The position numbers and the translations under genes are program-made. DNA of 64,000 nucleotides from contig CAWFUR010000005.1 of assembly GCA_963819115.1 (NCBI GenBank), forward strand, positions 56,300 through 120,299, given 5' to 3'. The notes beneath the pieces were generated by a model, which was given only the letters and a program-made list of their open reading frames with translations, ran no database searches and was not told where the DNA came from. Below are positions 7,876-15,706 of the stretch, in pieces (position 1 is the stretch's first letter; every line of letters starts with the position of its first letter). This DNA comes from JACVRW01 sp963819115. Lineage in GTDB: Bacteria > Actinomycetota > Thermoleophilia > Solirubrobacterales > Thermoleophilaceae.

Positions 7876-9666
7876 CTAGGCGAGCGCGGTGGGCGTGTGC
7901 ATCACCTTCTTCACACGCCCCTTGCCGGTGTACATGTGCACGCCACACGGGAGGCACGGGTCGAAGCTCCGCACCGCCCTCATGATGTCCACGCCCTTGA
8001 AGTTCTCCGGGCCGTTCTCCTCGAAGATCGGCGTGTTCTGCACCGCGTCCTCGTACGGTCCGGGCGTGCCGTTGGTGTCCCGCGGGCTCGCGTTCCATGG
8101 GGTGGGCGGGTAGGGCTGGTAGTTCGCGATCTTCCCGTCGCGGATCACCATGTGGTGGGAGAGCACGCCGCGGGCGGCCTCGTGGAAGCCCACGCTCACC
8201 GCCTCGCGAGGCACCTTCACCGCCTCCCAGCTCTTGGTGCGCCCGGCCCTCACCTCCTTGAAGGCCTTGTCGAGGTTGTACATCGCCACAGCGGCGGAGT
8301 AGGCCTGGTGATACGAGCGGGCGCGGTCGCGCTCGATCGCGTTGGACTTCGCCGGCACCATCCACTCCAGCTCCATCTCCGGCATCGAGTGGCCCTTCGG
8401 CAGCACCATCTTGATGCTGTTGCCCGTGGCCTTCACGTAGCCCAGGTCCACCAGGCCGGCCTTGGCCGTGACCCACTGGCGCGCGAACGGGCCGCCGCCG
8501 GTGTCGCAGCACACCTCGGTGTCCGTGCGCTTGTCGTACATCCGCGGGGACACGACCCATGAGTACTTCTCCGCGTAGTCGCGCTTCTGCGGCTTGGGCA
8601 GCGTCACCTTGTTCCACGGGTGGCGCGGATCCACCGCGTTGCCCAACGGGTCCTCGGTCACGAACGGCTGCTCGGCTCCGGCCCAGTCGTCGAAGTACGA
8701 GCTGCCGAGCATGATCCGGATCATCAGGTTGATCTCCACCAGGTCGGTGGTCACAAGCTCCCCGTTGATCGCGACGCCCGGGGTCACGAACCGCTTGCGG
8801 CCCCAGTCGGTCATGTGCCGGTACTGGTACAGCTCGCCGGCCGAGGCGGCTGGGTCGTCGAACGCCCCCCAGCACACCAGGTTCGTGTCCCGGTAGCCGA
8901 CCATGTCGTACCCCGGCAGCGCGGCCAGCCAGAAGTCGTACAGGTCGTCGTGCATCTTCACGCTGCGCTTGGCGTAGTCCATGTAGCGGATCAGCCGCAC
9001 GTAGTAATCCGTGAGCGTCTGGTGCGTGATGTGGGCGCTGCAGCCGCCCGGCATGATCGTGGACGGGTGGGTGTGGCGCCCGCCGAACAGGCAGTACATC
9101 TCCCGCGTGTAGCGCGCCACCTGGAGGGTCTCCAGGTAGAAGTCGCCCGTGAACGGGTTGAGCGACCGCATGATGTCCGCGATCGTCCGGTAGCCGTGGA
9201 TGTCCACGTTCGGCGACGTGGTGTTCTCGGCCTGGGCGAGCACCGACGGGTTGGTCTCCTTCACCATCTGCTCGCAGAAGTCCACGTTGCACATGCAATC
9301 GTTGAAGATCGCGTGGTCGAACATGTAGTCGGCGAGCTCGGCCAGGTTGAACGCGTAGTCACCCAGCGGCGGAACGTGCACCCCGTAGGCCATGTTCTGG
9401 TTCAGGCACGAGGTGGTGCAGTGGTTGTCGCCGCAGATGCCGCAGATGCGGCTGGTGATGAAATGCGCGTCGCGGGGGTCGATGCCCTTCATGAAGATGT
9501 CGAATCCCCGGAAGATCATCGACGTGCTGTGACACGTGTTCACGCGCTGGTTGGTGAAGTCGATCTCCGTGTGGATCCCGAGTGACCCGACGATGCGGGT
9601 GATCGGGTCCCAGGACATCTCCTTGACGAGGACCTGCCGCTCCTGAGGTGTCTCTACGGTCGCCAT
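7876..9666 (-). CDS. hhyL: [NiFe] hydrogenase large subunit, group 1h type
   Basis: 596 residues, holding the NiFe(CN)2CO site that oxidises H2. The L1 motif RICGICGDNHC (Cys75, Cys78) and L2 motif DPCLPCGVH (Cys571, Cys574, His577) supply the four nickel ligands. After His577 comes a 19-residue tail that the maturation protease would remove. The L1/L2 forms and the neighbouring genes match group 1h enzymes of actinobacteria, which scavenge atmospheric H2 during starvation. There is no membrane anchor. The gene is 12 bases from the small subunit gene. Confidence 0.97.
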   Translation of the reverse strand: MATVETPQERQVLVKEMSWDPITRIVGSLGIHTEIDFTNQRVNTCHSTSMIFRGFDIFMKGIDPRDAHFITSRICGICGDNHCTTSCLNQNMAYGVHVPPLGDYAFNLAELADYMFDHAIFNDCMCNVDFCEQMVKETNPSVLAQAENTTSPNVDIHGYRTIADIMRSLNPFTGDFYLETLQVARYTREMYCLFGGRHTHPSTIMPGGCSAHITHQTLTDYYVRLIRYMDYAKRSVKMHDDLYDFWLAALPGYDMVGYRDTNLVCWGAFDDPAASAGELYQYRHMTDWGRKRFVTPGVAINGELVTTDLVEINLMIRIMLGSSYFDDWAGAEQPFVTEDPLGNAVDPRHPWNKVTLPKPQKRDYAEKYSWVVSPRMYDKRTDTEVCCDTGGGPFARQWVTAKAGLVDLGYVKATGNSIKMVLPKGHSMPEMELEWMVPAKSNAIERDRARSYHQAYSAAVAMYNLDKAFKEVRAGRTKSWEAVKVPREAVSVGFHEAARGVLSHHMVIRDGKIANYQPYPPTPWNASPRDTNGTPGPYEDAVQNTPIFEENGPENFKGVDIMRAVRSFDPCLPCGVHMYTGKGRVKKVMHTPTALA

Positions 9667-9678
9667 CGATCTCTCCCC

Positions 9679-10737
9679 TTACCAGCGCTTGGAGTAGCCC
9701 GTTGCCAGCTCTTTGCCCGGGCGTCTCCACTCGGGCTCCTTGTCGTACTTGTTCTTGATGTTCCGGTGGCGGAAGTACCTGACCACCCCTCCGTAGGTGA
9801 ACCGCTCCAGGTTCGCGGCCATGTTGCCCACCGGGTCCGGGTCCATGAAAGGCATGTACTTGTCGGGGAAGCCGGGCATGGTGCAGGCCATGCAGATGCC
9901 GCCCACGTTGGGGCACCCGCCCTTGCCCGCCTGCCAACCGCGGAAGGGCACGTTGCACTTCACCACCGGGCCCTTGCAGCCGAGCTTCACCAGGCAGCGC
10001 GGGTCGTCGCCCATCTCGGTGGCGAAGCTGCCCTCCTCGGCGAAGCCGGCCCGGCTGCAGCCCTCGCGCACGGTGCGCTCGAACAGCCACTTGGGCCGCA
10101 GCGCCTCGTCCAGCTCGGGCACCGGCGCCATCCCCGCGAGGTGGAACACGAGATACATGAGCGTCTCGGTGGTGTTGTCCGGCTGCGCGGGGCAGCCCGG
10201 GATGCAGACCACCGGAAGGCCGGCGCTCGACTTCCACTTCCAGCCCAGGTAGTCCGGCACGCCCATCGCGCCGGTGGGGTTGTTCTTCATGGCCGGGATG
10301 CCGCCGTAGGTGGCACAGGTGCCGATGGCCACCACGGCCGCGGCCTTCGGTGCCAGACGGTCGAGCCACTCGTTGGTGGTGATGGGCTGGCCCGTGGAGG
10401 GGTTCGTGCCCATCCCGGTCCAGTGGCCCTCGCCGTTGATCTCCTCGTTGGGGATGGAGCCCTCCACCACCAGCACGAACGGGTCCAGCTCGCCGCGCTC
10501 GGCCTGGTACCAGGCCTCCATGAACTCCTCGCCGTTCTCGTAGGCCAGGACCGGGTTGTGCACCACGACCTTGGGGAGGCCGGGGATGCGCCCGGTGATG
10601 ATGTCTTCGAGGCTCGGCTCCGTGGCGCCGGTCATGGCCACCGAGTCGCCGTCGCACGAGAGCCCGGTGGTCATCCAGATGACGTGAGCGGTCACCGCCT
10701 CCGTCTGGGCCTGGTTGTCTACGAATTCGGTCGCCAT
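9679..10737 (-). CDS. hhyS: [NiFe] hydrogenase small subunit, group 1h type
   Basis: 352 residues carrying the electron-relay Fe-S clusters. The motifs seen are GLSCDGDSV (Cys28), IGTCATYGG, CIPGCPAQ, the segment with GCKGPVVKCNVPF, and KGGCPNVGGICMACTMP. There is no Tat signal at the N-terminus, as expected for this group, so the enzyme matures in the cytoplasm. In the related Ralstonia enzyme the proximal cluster is held by three Cys and one Asp; the residue here cannot be assigned without an alignment. It precedes the large subunit gene and follows hypE by 13 bases. Confidence 0.95.
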   Translation of the reverse strand: MATEFVDNQAQTEAVTAHVIWMTTGLSCDGDSVAMTGATEPSLEDIITGRIPGLPKVVVHNPVLAYENGEEFMEAWYQAERGELDPFVLVVEGSIPNEEINGEGHWTGMGTNPSTGQPITTNEWLDRLAPKAAAVVAIGTCATYGGIPAMKNNPTGAMGVPDYLGWKWKSSAGLPVVCIPGCPAQPDNTTETLMYLVFHLAGMAPVPELDEALRPKWLFERTVREGCSRAGFAEEGSFATEMGDDPRCLVKLGCKGPVVKCNVPFRGWQAGKGGCPNVGGICMACTMPGFPDKYMPFMDPDPVGNMAANLERFTYGGVVRYFRHRNIKNKYDKEPEWRRPGKELATGYSKRW

Positions 10738-10750
10738 CGAGCTCCTCCCG

Positions 10751-11887
10751 TCAACAAATTCGCGGCAGCGGATCGCCCGCGAGCAGATCCATCACCCGTC
10801 TCCCGCCGAAGGCGGTGTCCACCAGCACCATCCCCGGCGGTTCGGTACGCACCTCACCGATCTCCGCCGCCTCCTCGCATCCCGGCACCGAGCGCAGCGC
10901 CCTCAACGCCGCGTCGGCACCGTCCGGCGCCACGATGGCCACGAAGCGGCCCTCGTTCGCCACATACATCGGATCGATTCCCAGAAGCTCTGACGCGCCC
11001 GCCACCTCGGGCTTCACCGGCACGGCGCTCTCGCTCACGAGGATGGCCACGCGCGAGGCGCGGGACAGCTCGTTCAGCGCGGAGGCCACGCCACCGCGGG
11101 TGGCGTCGCGCATGGCGCGCAGCGAGGGGCCGGACTCCTCGAGCAGGGCGTCCACCGCCGGCCAGAGCGAGCACGTGTCCGACTCGATCTCGGCCTCCAG
11201 CTCGAACTCGTCGCGGGCCAGCATGATCGCCGTGCCGTGCTCGCCGATCGGCCCAGACACGAGGATCCTGTCCCCGGGGCGGAGCGAGTCGGTGGCCAGC
11301 GTCGCGCGCGGGTCGATCATCCCGACGCCGGTGGTGCAGGCGTACATCTTGTCCGCGTTGCCGCGCTCCACCACCTTGGTGTCGCCGGTCACGACCTGGA
11401 CGCCGGCCTCGCGAGCCGCCAGCGCCGCCGCCTCCACCTCGGCCCGGAGCTCGTCCGCGGCCAGGCCCTCCTCCAGAACGAGGGCGAGGCTCAGGGCCAG
11501 CGGGCGCGCGCCCGACACGGCCAGGTCGTTCACCGTGCCGTTCACGGCCAGCTCGCCGATCGAGCCGCCGGGGAAGCGGATCGGGTTCACCACGAAGCTG
11601 TCCGTGGTCATGGCGAGGCGGGTATCGCCCGCCGACACCGCGCCGGCGTCGCCCAGCGCGGCCAGGGAGTCGTTCTCGAAGGCCGGGAGCAGCAGGCCCT
11701 CGATCAGGGACTGGGTGGCCTTGCCCCCCGCCCCGTGGGACATCGTGATGTGGTCGTCCTTGAACTTCCCTCGCTTGCCCCGGGCGGTCTCGATGATGCC
11801 GAGGATCTTCTCCTCCCGAGAATCCGTGGTTGCGGTGCTTGCCCGACCACCGCTCGGGCTGCGCTCCTCTCCGGTCACACCGGTCAT
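10751..11887 (-). CDS. hypE: HypE carbamoyl dehydratase
   Basis: 378 residues ending in the diagnostic P-R-I-C; the last Cys accepts the carbamoyl group and becomes thiocyanate. The PurM-like body begins at HITMSHGAGGKATQSLIEG, with AVNGTVNDLAVSGARP and GDTKVVERG following. The ATG shares ATGA with the hypD stop. The first 25 or so residues are an extension absent from usual HypE; residues about 7-19 (EERSPSGGRASTA) are encoded by a copy of the dispersed hairpin element. No start codon lies between the element and the conserved body. Confidence 0.95.
   Translation of the reverse strand: MTGVTGEERSPSGGRASTATTDSREEKILGIIETARGKRGKFKDDHITMSHGAGGKATQSLIEGLLLPAFENDSLAALGDAGAVSAGDTRLAMTTDSFVVNPIRFPGGSIGELAVNGTVNDLAVSGARPLALSLALVLEEGLAADELRAEVEAAALAAREAGVQVVTGDTKVVERGNADKMYACTTGVGMIDPRATLATDSLRPGDRILVSGPIGEHGTAIMLARDEFELEAEIESDTCSLWPAVDALLEESGPSLRAMRDATRGGVASALNELSRASRVAILVSESAVPVKPEVAGASELLGIDPMYVANEGRFVAIVAPDGADAALRALRSVPGCEEAAEIGEVRTEPPGMVLVDTAFGGRRVMDLLAGDPLPRIC
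11833..11872 (-). repeat. Dispersed hairpin element, copy in hypE
   Basis: On the minus strand: flank GAGAGGAGCGCAG, hairpin stem GCCCGA / TCGGGC, flank AAGCACCG. The copy is translated as the N-terminal extension of HypE. Its stem pairs differ from those at 3049 and 24532 but remain complementary. Confidence 0.85.
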
Positions 11888-12999
11888 ACGACCGCCCGGT
11901 CCCGCGCGTAGCGGCCGAAGTTGTAGTACGCCGCGCACGCGCCCTCCGGCGAAACCATGCAGGTGCCGATCGGCCGCTCCGGGGTGCACGCGGTGCCGAA
12001 CACCTTGCACTCCCAGGGCTTGATCACGCCCTTCAGCACCTCGCCGCACTGGCAGGCCTTCGGGTCGGCCACGCGCACGCCCGGCACCTCGTAGCGGAGC
12101 TCGGCGTCGAGGTCCGCGTAGGCCTCGGAGATCTTCAATGCGCTCTGTGAGATGAAGCCGAGACCGCGCCACTCGAAGTGCGGCCGCAGCTCGAACACCT
12201 CGGACATCGCCTTCAGCGCGACCAGGTTGCCCTCGTAGGGGACCACGCGCTTGTACTGGTTCTCCACCTCGCAGCGCCCGTCGGCGATCTGCTCGAGGAT
12301 CATCTTGATCGACTGGAGCACGTCCAGCGGCTCGAAGCCGGCCACCACCAGCGGCTTGCCGTAGTCCGTGGGGATGAACTCGAACGGGCGGGCGCCCACC
12401 ACCGTGCACACGTGCCCGGGGCCGATGAAGCCGTCGAGGCGCAGGTCGGGCGAGTCGAGCAGCGCCCGCAGCGGCGGCACGATCGTCACGTGGTTGCACA
12501 TGCAGAGGAAGTTGGTCACGCCGTCGGCCCGCGCGCGCTTCAGCGTCAGCGCAGTGGAGGGCGCGGTGGTCTCGAAGCCGATGGCGAAGAAGACGACGGT
12601 GCGGTCCGGGTTCTTCTTCGCGATGCGCAGCGCGTCGAGCGGCGAGTAGACCATGCGCACGTCGGCGCCGGCGGCCTTCGCGTCCAGCAGGCTGCCGTTC
12701 GATCCGGGGATCCGCATCATGTCCCCGAAGCAGGTGAAGATCACGTCCGGCTGGTTGGCGATGGCGATGCCGTCGTCCACCCGGCCCATCGGGATCACGC
12801 ACACCGGGCAGCCGGGCCCGTGCACCAGCTCCACGTTCTCCGGGAGCAGGTCGTCGATCCCGTACTTGTAGATCGAGTGCGTGTGGCCGCCGCACACCTC
12901 CATCAGCTTCAGGTGCCGTCCCGGCTCGACCAGCGACACGATCTCGCCGGCGAGGACTCGTCCGAGCTCCGCGTCCCGGAACTCGTCCACGAACCTCAT
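11884..12999 (-). CDS. hypD: HypD Fe-S scaffold for Fe(CN)2CO assembly
   Basis: 371 residues. HypD builds the Fe(CN)2CO unit together with HypC. Family motifs are all present: MEVCGGHTHSIYKYG, HGPGCPVCVIP, FFAIGFETTAPST, GFIGPGHVCTV and a Cys-rich C-terminus (ACQCGEVLKG, TPERPIGTCMVSPEG) that holds a [4Fe-4S] cluster. ATG at 12999 is in the ATGA overlap with the upstream HypC-like gene. No defect seen. Confidence 0.97.
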   Translation of the reverse strand: MRFVDEFRDAELGRVLAGEIVSLVEPGRHLKLMEVCGGHTHSIYKYGIDDLLPENVELVHGPGCPVCVIPMGRVDDGIAIANQPDVIFTCFGDMMRIPGSNGSLLDAKAAGADVRMVYSPLDALRIAKKNPDRTVVFFAIGFETTAPSTALTLKRARADGVTNFLCMCNHVTIVPPLRALLDSPDLRLDGFIGPGHVCTVVGARPFEFIPTDYGKPLVVAGFEPLDVLQSIKMILEQIADGRCEVENQYKRVVPYEGNLVALKAMSEVFELRPHFEWRGLGFISQSALKISEAYADLDAELRYEVPGVRVADPKACQCGEVLKGVIKPWECKVFGTACTPERPIGTCMVSPEGACAAYYNFGRYARDRAVV

Positions 13000-13229
13000 G
13001 CGGCCTCCCTCGCGAGCGCGGTGCCCGCGTGCACCAGCAGCCGCTCGCCCGCGGCCACTTCCCCCACCAGCGCCGTCTCCACCGTCTGGCTGTTGCCCTC
13101 GGCGTCGGCGCAGAGCGCCAGGCCGTCCTCCTCGACCACCAACACGCTCATCGGCACCGCCTCGTCTCCACAAGTGATGCACCCGGTGGTGTGATCACAG
13201 ACAGGGAAGAGGTCGGCGCCGTCGCGCAT
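12996..13229 (-). CDS. Second HypC/HupF-like protein
   Basis: 77 residues. The core GCITCGDEAVPMSVLVVEEDG and the later GEVAAGERLLVHAGTALA resemble the HypC/HupF beta-barrel, but the protein lacks the MCLAIPG start whose Cys2 is essential in classical HypC. A pair of small HypC-like genes at the head of a hyp operon is seen in other actinobacteria (from memory). It may hold a partner such as HypD or the large subunit. It shares ATGA with hypD. Confidence 0.8.
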   Translation of the reverse strand: MRDGADLFPVCDHTTGCITCGDEAVPMSVLVVEEDGLALCADAEGNSQTVETALVGEVAAGERLLVHAGTALAREAA

Positions 13230-13236
13230 CAGCGGG

Positions 13237-13515
13237 TCACTCGATCGCGCTCGCCTTCAGCTCCTCGAGCTCCTGCTCGTAGTCCTGGCCCATGCCCTCG
13301 AGCAGCCTGCGGGTGGCCAGGGCCTCTTCCTCGTCCACCTTGGAGAGGGCGAAGCCCACGTGTATGAGCACCCAGTCGCCCGGCCCAGCGGGGTCGCCGT
13401 CCTCGTCGAGGAGCCCGATGTTCACGGTCCTCTTGACTCCGGCGACATCGACCTGGGCGAGCCGGTTCTGCTCGTCGATCACCCCAGTGATCTGCCCTGG
13501 AATCGCCAGGCACAC
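13237..13515 (-). CDS. hypC: HypC chaperone
   Basis: 92 residues starting GTG as M-C-L-A-I-P-G; Cys2 binds the iron unit shuttled between HypD and the large subunit. The barrel core GDWVLIHVGFALSKVDEEEA is typical. It is the first gene of the hydrogenase operon, with a 65-base gap to the preceding DUF1385 gene, where the operon promoter must lie. No strong Shine-Dalgarno precedes the GTG. Confidence 0.95.
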   Translation of the reverse strand: MCLAIPGQITGVIDEQNRLAQVDVAGVKRTVNIGLLDEDGDPAGPGDWVLIHVGFALSKVDEEEALATRRLLEGMGQDYEQELEELKASAIE

Positions 13516-13544
13516 GTCTTACCGACCCACCCGATTGATACTGC

Positions 13545-13556
13545 GTGGTCTACCAC
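13545..13556. promoter_or_regulatory. Palindrome upstream of the hydrogenase operon
   Basis: GTGGTCTACCAC: 5-base arms around a 2-base centre, about 30 bases upstream of the hypC start, in the only gap large enough for the operon promoter. Candidate operator; no consensus was recognised. Confidence 0.35.
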
Positions 13557-13580
13557 TCCTGGGGGAGCGGATCAACCCAC

Positions 13581-14621
13581 TTAGGCCACGACCTCCATGC
13601 CGATTCGGTCCTCGGGGGCGGCCTCGCGTGGGTTCTCCACCGCGAGCACCGCGTCCAGCGACGCGATGGCCACGGCGAGCTGCGAGAGGTCCGGCTCGCG
13701 GGTGGTCAGGCGCTGGAGCTGCATCCCCGGCCACATGAGCGCGCGCGCCCACGGCTTCGACCGGTTGCGCCCGAACCACTTGATCAGCTCGAAGGCGAGC
13801 CCGGCCACCACGGGGATCCCCAGGATCCGGGATACGAACAGCCACTGCCAGTCGAGCTTGCCGAACGGGGCGAACACGAAGATGGCCACGATCATCACCA
13901 GGAGCAGGAAGCTGGTGCCGCAGCGGGGATGAAAGCGGGAGAACTTCTGGGCGTTCTCCGGCGTGAGCTGCTCGCCCGCCTCGTAACAGGAGATCGTCTT
14001 GTGCTCGGCGCCGTGGTACTCGAACACGCGCTCGAGGTCGCGCATCCGCGAGATCAGCCAGAGGTAGAGGAGGAAGATCGAGATCCGAATCAGCTTCTCG
14101 ATCACCACGAACGTCACGCCGTTGGGGATGTCGTCGCGGAAGAGGTTGGTGAGGCCGGCGGGAAGCAGGAAGAAGAGGCCCACCGCGAACAGCAGCGCGA
14201 ACGCGACCGTTCCCGCCCACGCGCCTCCGCCCAGCTCCTTCTGCTCGCCCTGCTCGTCCGGAGGGATCTGCGCGTTGGCCGAGATGCCGAGCGCCTTGAA
14301 GCCGATGCTCAGCGACTCGCCCAGGGCCACCACGCCGCGAATGACTGGCAGTCGATAGACGCGGTGGCGCTTCGACCACGACACGAGCGGCTCGGACGTC
14401 ACCTCGATCTCGCCCTTGGCTCCCTCCTGGGAGTCCGGGCCGCCGTCGGCCATCTGCTCGTCCGAGGGCTTGCGCACCGCCACGGCCCACGTGGACACGC
14501 CGCGCATCATCACGCCCTCGAGGACGGCCTGGCCGCCGATCGGGGCGTCGCCGGCCGCCTGCCGCGCAGGGCGCGGCGGGGCGGCGCCGTTCGTCGACGG
14601 AGAAGCGCTCACCTCAGTCAT
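13581..14621 (-). CDS. DUF1385 membrane protein (YqhQ-like)
   Basis: 346 residues. After a disordered Pro/Ala N-terminus comes the family hallmark GGQAVLEGVMMRG. Several hydrophobic segments follow (VAFALLFAVGLFFLLPAG, LIRISIFLLYLWLIS, TSFLLLVMIVAIFVFAP), along with the motif EYHGAEHKTISCYEAGE. Function of the family is unknown. It is located upstream of the hydrogenase operon on the same strand but separated by a regulatory gap. Confidence 0.85.
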   Translation of the reverse strand: MTEVSASPSTNGAAPPRPARQAAGDAPIGGQAVLEGVMMRGVSTWAVAVRKPSDEQMADGGPDSQEGAKGEIEVTSEPLVSWSKRHRVYRLPVIRGVVALGESLSIGFKALGISANAQIPPDEQGEQKELGGGAWAGTVAFALLFAVGLFFLLPAGLTNLFRDDIPNGVTFVVIEKLIRISIFLLYLWLISRMRDLERVFEYHGAEHKTISCYEAGEQLTPENAQKFSRFHPRCGTSFLLLVMIVAIFVFAPFGKLDWQWLFVSRILGIPVVAGLAFELIKWFGRNRSKPWARALMWPGMQLQRLTTREPDLSQLAVAIASLDAVLAVENPREAAPEDRIGMEVVA

Positions 14622-14676
14622 CGTATCGGCGCGCCCGTTCCCGAATCTGAATACGGACGGGCCGCCCGGCGGCGCG

Positions 14677-15441
14677 TCAGAGCGACCTGAGCGCCGAACA
14701 GGCCCTGAGTTGGCTGTTGTCCGTCTCCACGGACTCGGCGATCAGGCTGTCCGGATCCACCTGCGCCTGCACGAAGTCCTTGCACTCCGGACCGCGCAGT
14801 GTGAGCTTCACCGAGCTCTTCGCCGCAAGCGCTCCGAAGGTCCCGCTGGCCGCCACCTCGCCGTCCACCGACAGGCGCGTGAGAACCCCCTGGGCCGAGG
14901 CGTCGCCCAAGTTGGTGACGCGGATGGCGTAGCGGTCGGAGGCAGCCGCGGGCGTGTGGTAGACGCCCACGAACCTCACCCGGAGGTTGGGGAGCGCGTC
15001 GCGATGGGGGCAGGTGCTCGACTTTCTCTTCGCCTTGGCCAGGACCTTCCGGTCGGCGTCCAGCCAGCGAAAGTCCACCCGCACCCGGTAGAGGGCGCCG
15101 TCGGCCAGGTTGCGCACCGCCTGCTTGTAGCCGAACGCCCCCACCCCGACCCGGGACTTGCGCCACTTGCCGAGGCCGGGCGCGGCCACCGGCGAGTAGC
15201 CCGGGCCCAGTCCGGTGCGCTGCAGCAGCGTGAAGCGCATGGCCATCCGGTGGGTGCCGGGCACCTTCCGCATCCGGCCCTGGAAGACCGCCTCGTCAAG
15301 GACGGCGGAGCAGCGCGACACCCTGGCCATCGAGGTCCACGCCGCCCGCGCGCCGCGGGAATGCGGCGAGGCGGCCGCGGGGATGGCGACCACGGCCGCT
15401 GCGAGAGCGGCGGCGAGGATCGGTGCGAGTCGTCTTGCCAT
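14677..15441 (-). CDS. Secreted CARDB-like protein
   Basis: 254 residues with a Sec signal peptide (hydrophobic Ala-rich stretch, cleavage probably after PAAASP). The C-terminal 100 residues resemble a CARDB/Ig-like adhesion repeat (LPNLRVRFVGVY ... YAIRVTNLGDASAQGVLTRL ... SVKLTLRGPECKDFVQAQVD). Function unknown. The start codon and its GAGG ribosome site lie in a strong hairpin (15441-15467), so translation may be controlled or coupled to the upstream rpmE transcript. Confidence 0.75.
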   Translation of the reverse strand: MARRLAPILAAALAAAVVAIPAAASPHSRGARAAWTSMARVSRCSAVLDEAVFQGRMRKVPGTHRMAMRFTLLQRTGLGPGYSPVAAPGLGKWRKSRVGVGAFGYKQAVRNLADGALYRVRVDFRWLDADRKVLAKAKRKSSTCPHRDALPNLRVRFVGVYHTPAAASDRYAIRVTNLGDASAQGVLTRLSVDGEVAASGTFGALAAKSSVKLTLRGPECKDFVQAQVDPDSLIAESVETDNSQLRACSALRSL

Positions 15442-15467
15442 GCCTCGTGAGAACAGTCTCAGAGGCA
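15441..15467 (-). promoter_or_regulatory. Hairpin covering the ribosome site of the secreted CARDB-like gene
   Basis: TGCCTC / GAGGCA and TGAGA / TCTCA form a nearly continuous 11-bp stem with a 4-base loop, broken by one extra base. The distal arm contains the GAGG ribosome site and touches the AUG. It lies 16 bases past the rpmE stop, so it could instead end the rpmE transcript, but no U-run follows. Confidence 0.55.
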
Positions 15468-15482
15468 GGGAGTTGCGCTGTT

Positions 15483-15689
15483 CTAGCCGCGGCTGCGGGC
15501 CGCGCGGCGGCGGAAGCGCTCCACGCGACCGCCGGTGTCCACCAGCTTCTGCTTGCCCGTGTAGAACGGGTGGCAGGCCGAGCAGATCTCCACGTGGAGC
15601 TCGCCCTTGGTGGAACGCGTCCAGAACTCGTTGCCACAGGTGCAGCGCACGTGTGCCGGGACGTACTCGGGATGGATTTCCGTCTTCAT
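15483..15689 (-). CDS. rpmE: Ribosomal protein bL31 (zinc-binding form)
   Basis: 68 residues: MKTEIHPEYVPAHVRCTCG with a further CSAC, the zinc-binding (C+) form of bL31 in the large ribosomal subunit. Start ATG 15689; a TAGAAT box ends 10 bases upstream of it, which suggests an own, leaderless transcript even though gpsA ends only 17 bases before. Confidence 0.97.
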   Translation of the reverse strand: MKTEIHPEYVPAHVRCTCGNEFWTRSTKGELHVEICSACHPFYTGKQKLVDTGGRVERFRRRAARSRG

Positions 15690-15699
15690 CGTCGTATCG

Positions 15700-15705
15700 A
15701 TTCTA
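15700..15705 (-). promoter_or_regulatory. -10 box of rpmE (leaderless)
   Basis: TAGAAT, 10 bases before the ATG; transcription would begin at or next to the start codon. Confidence 0.6.
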
Positions 15706-15706
15706 C

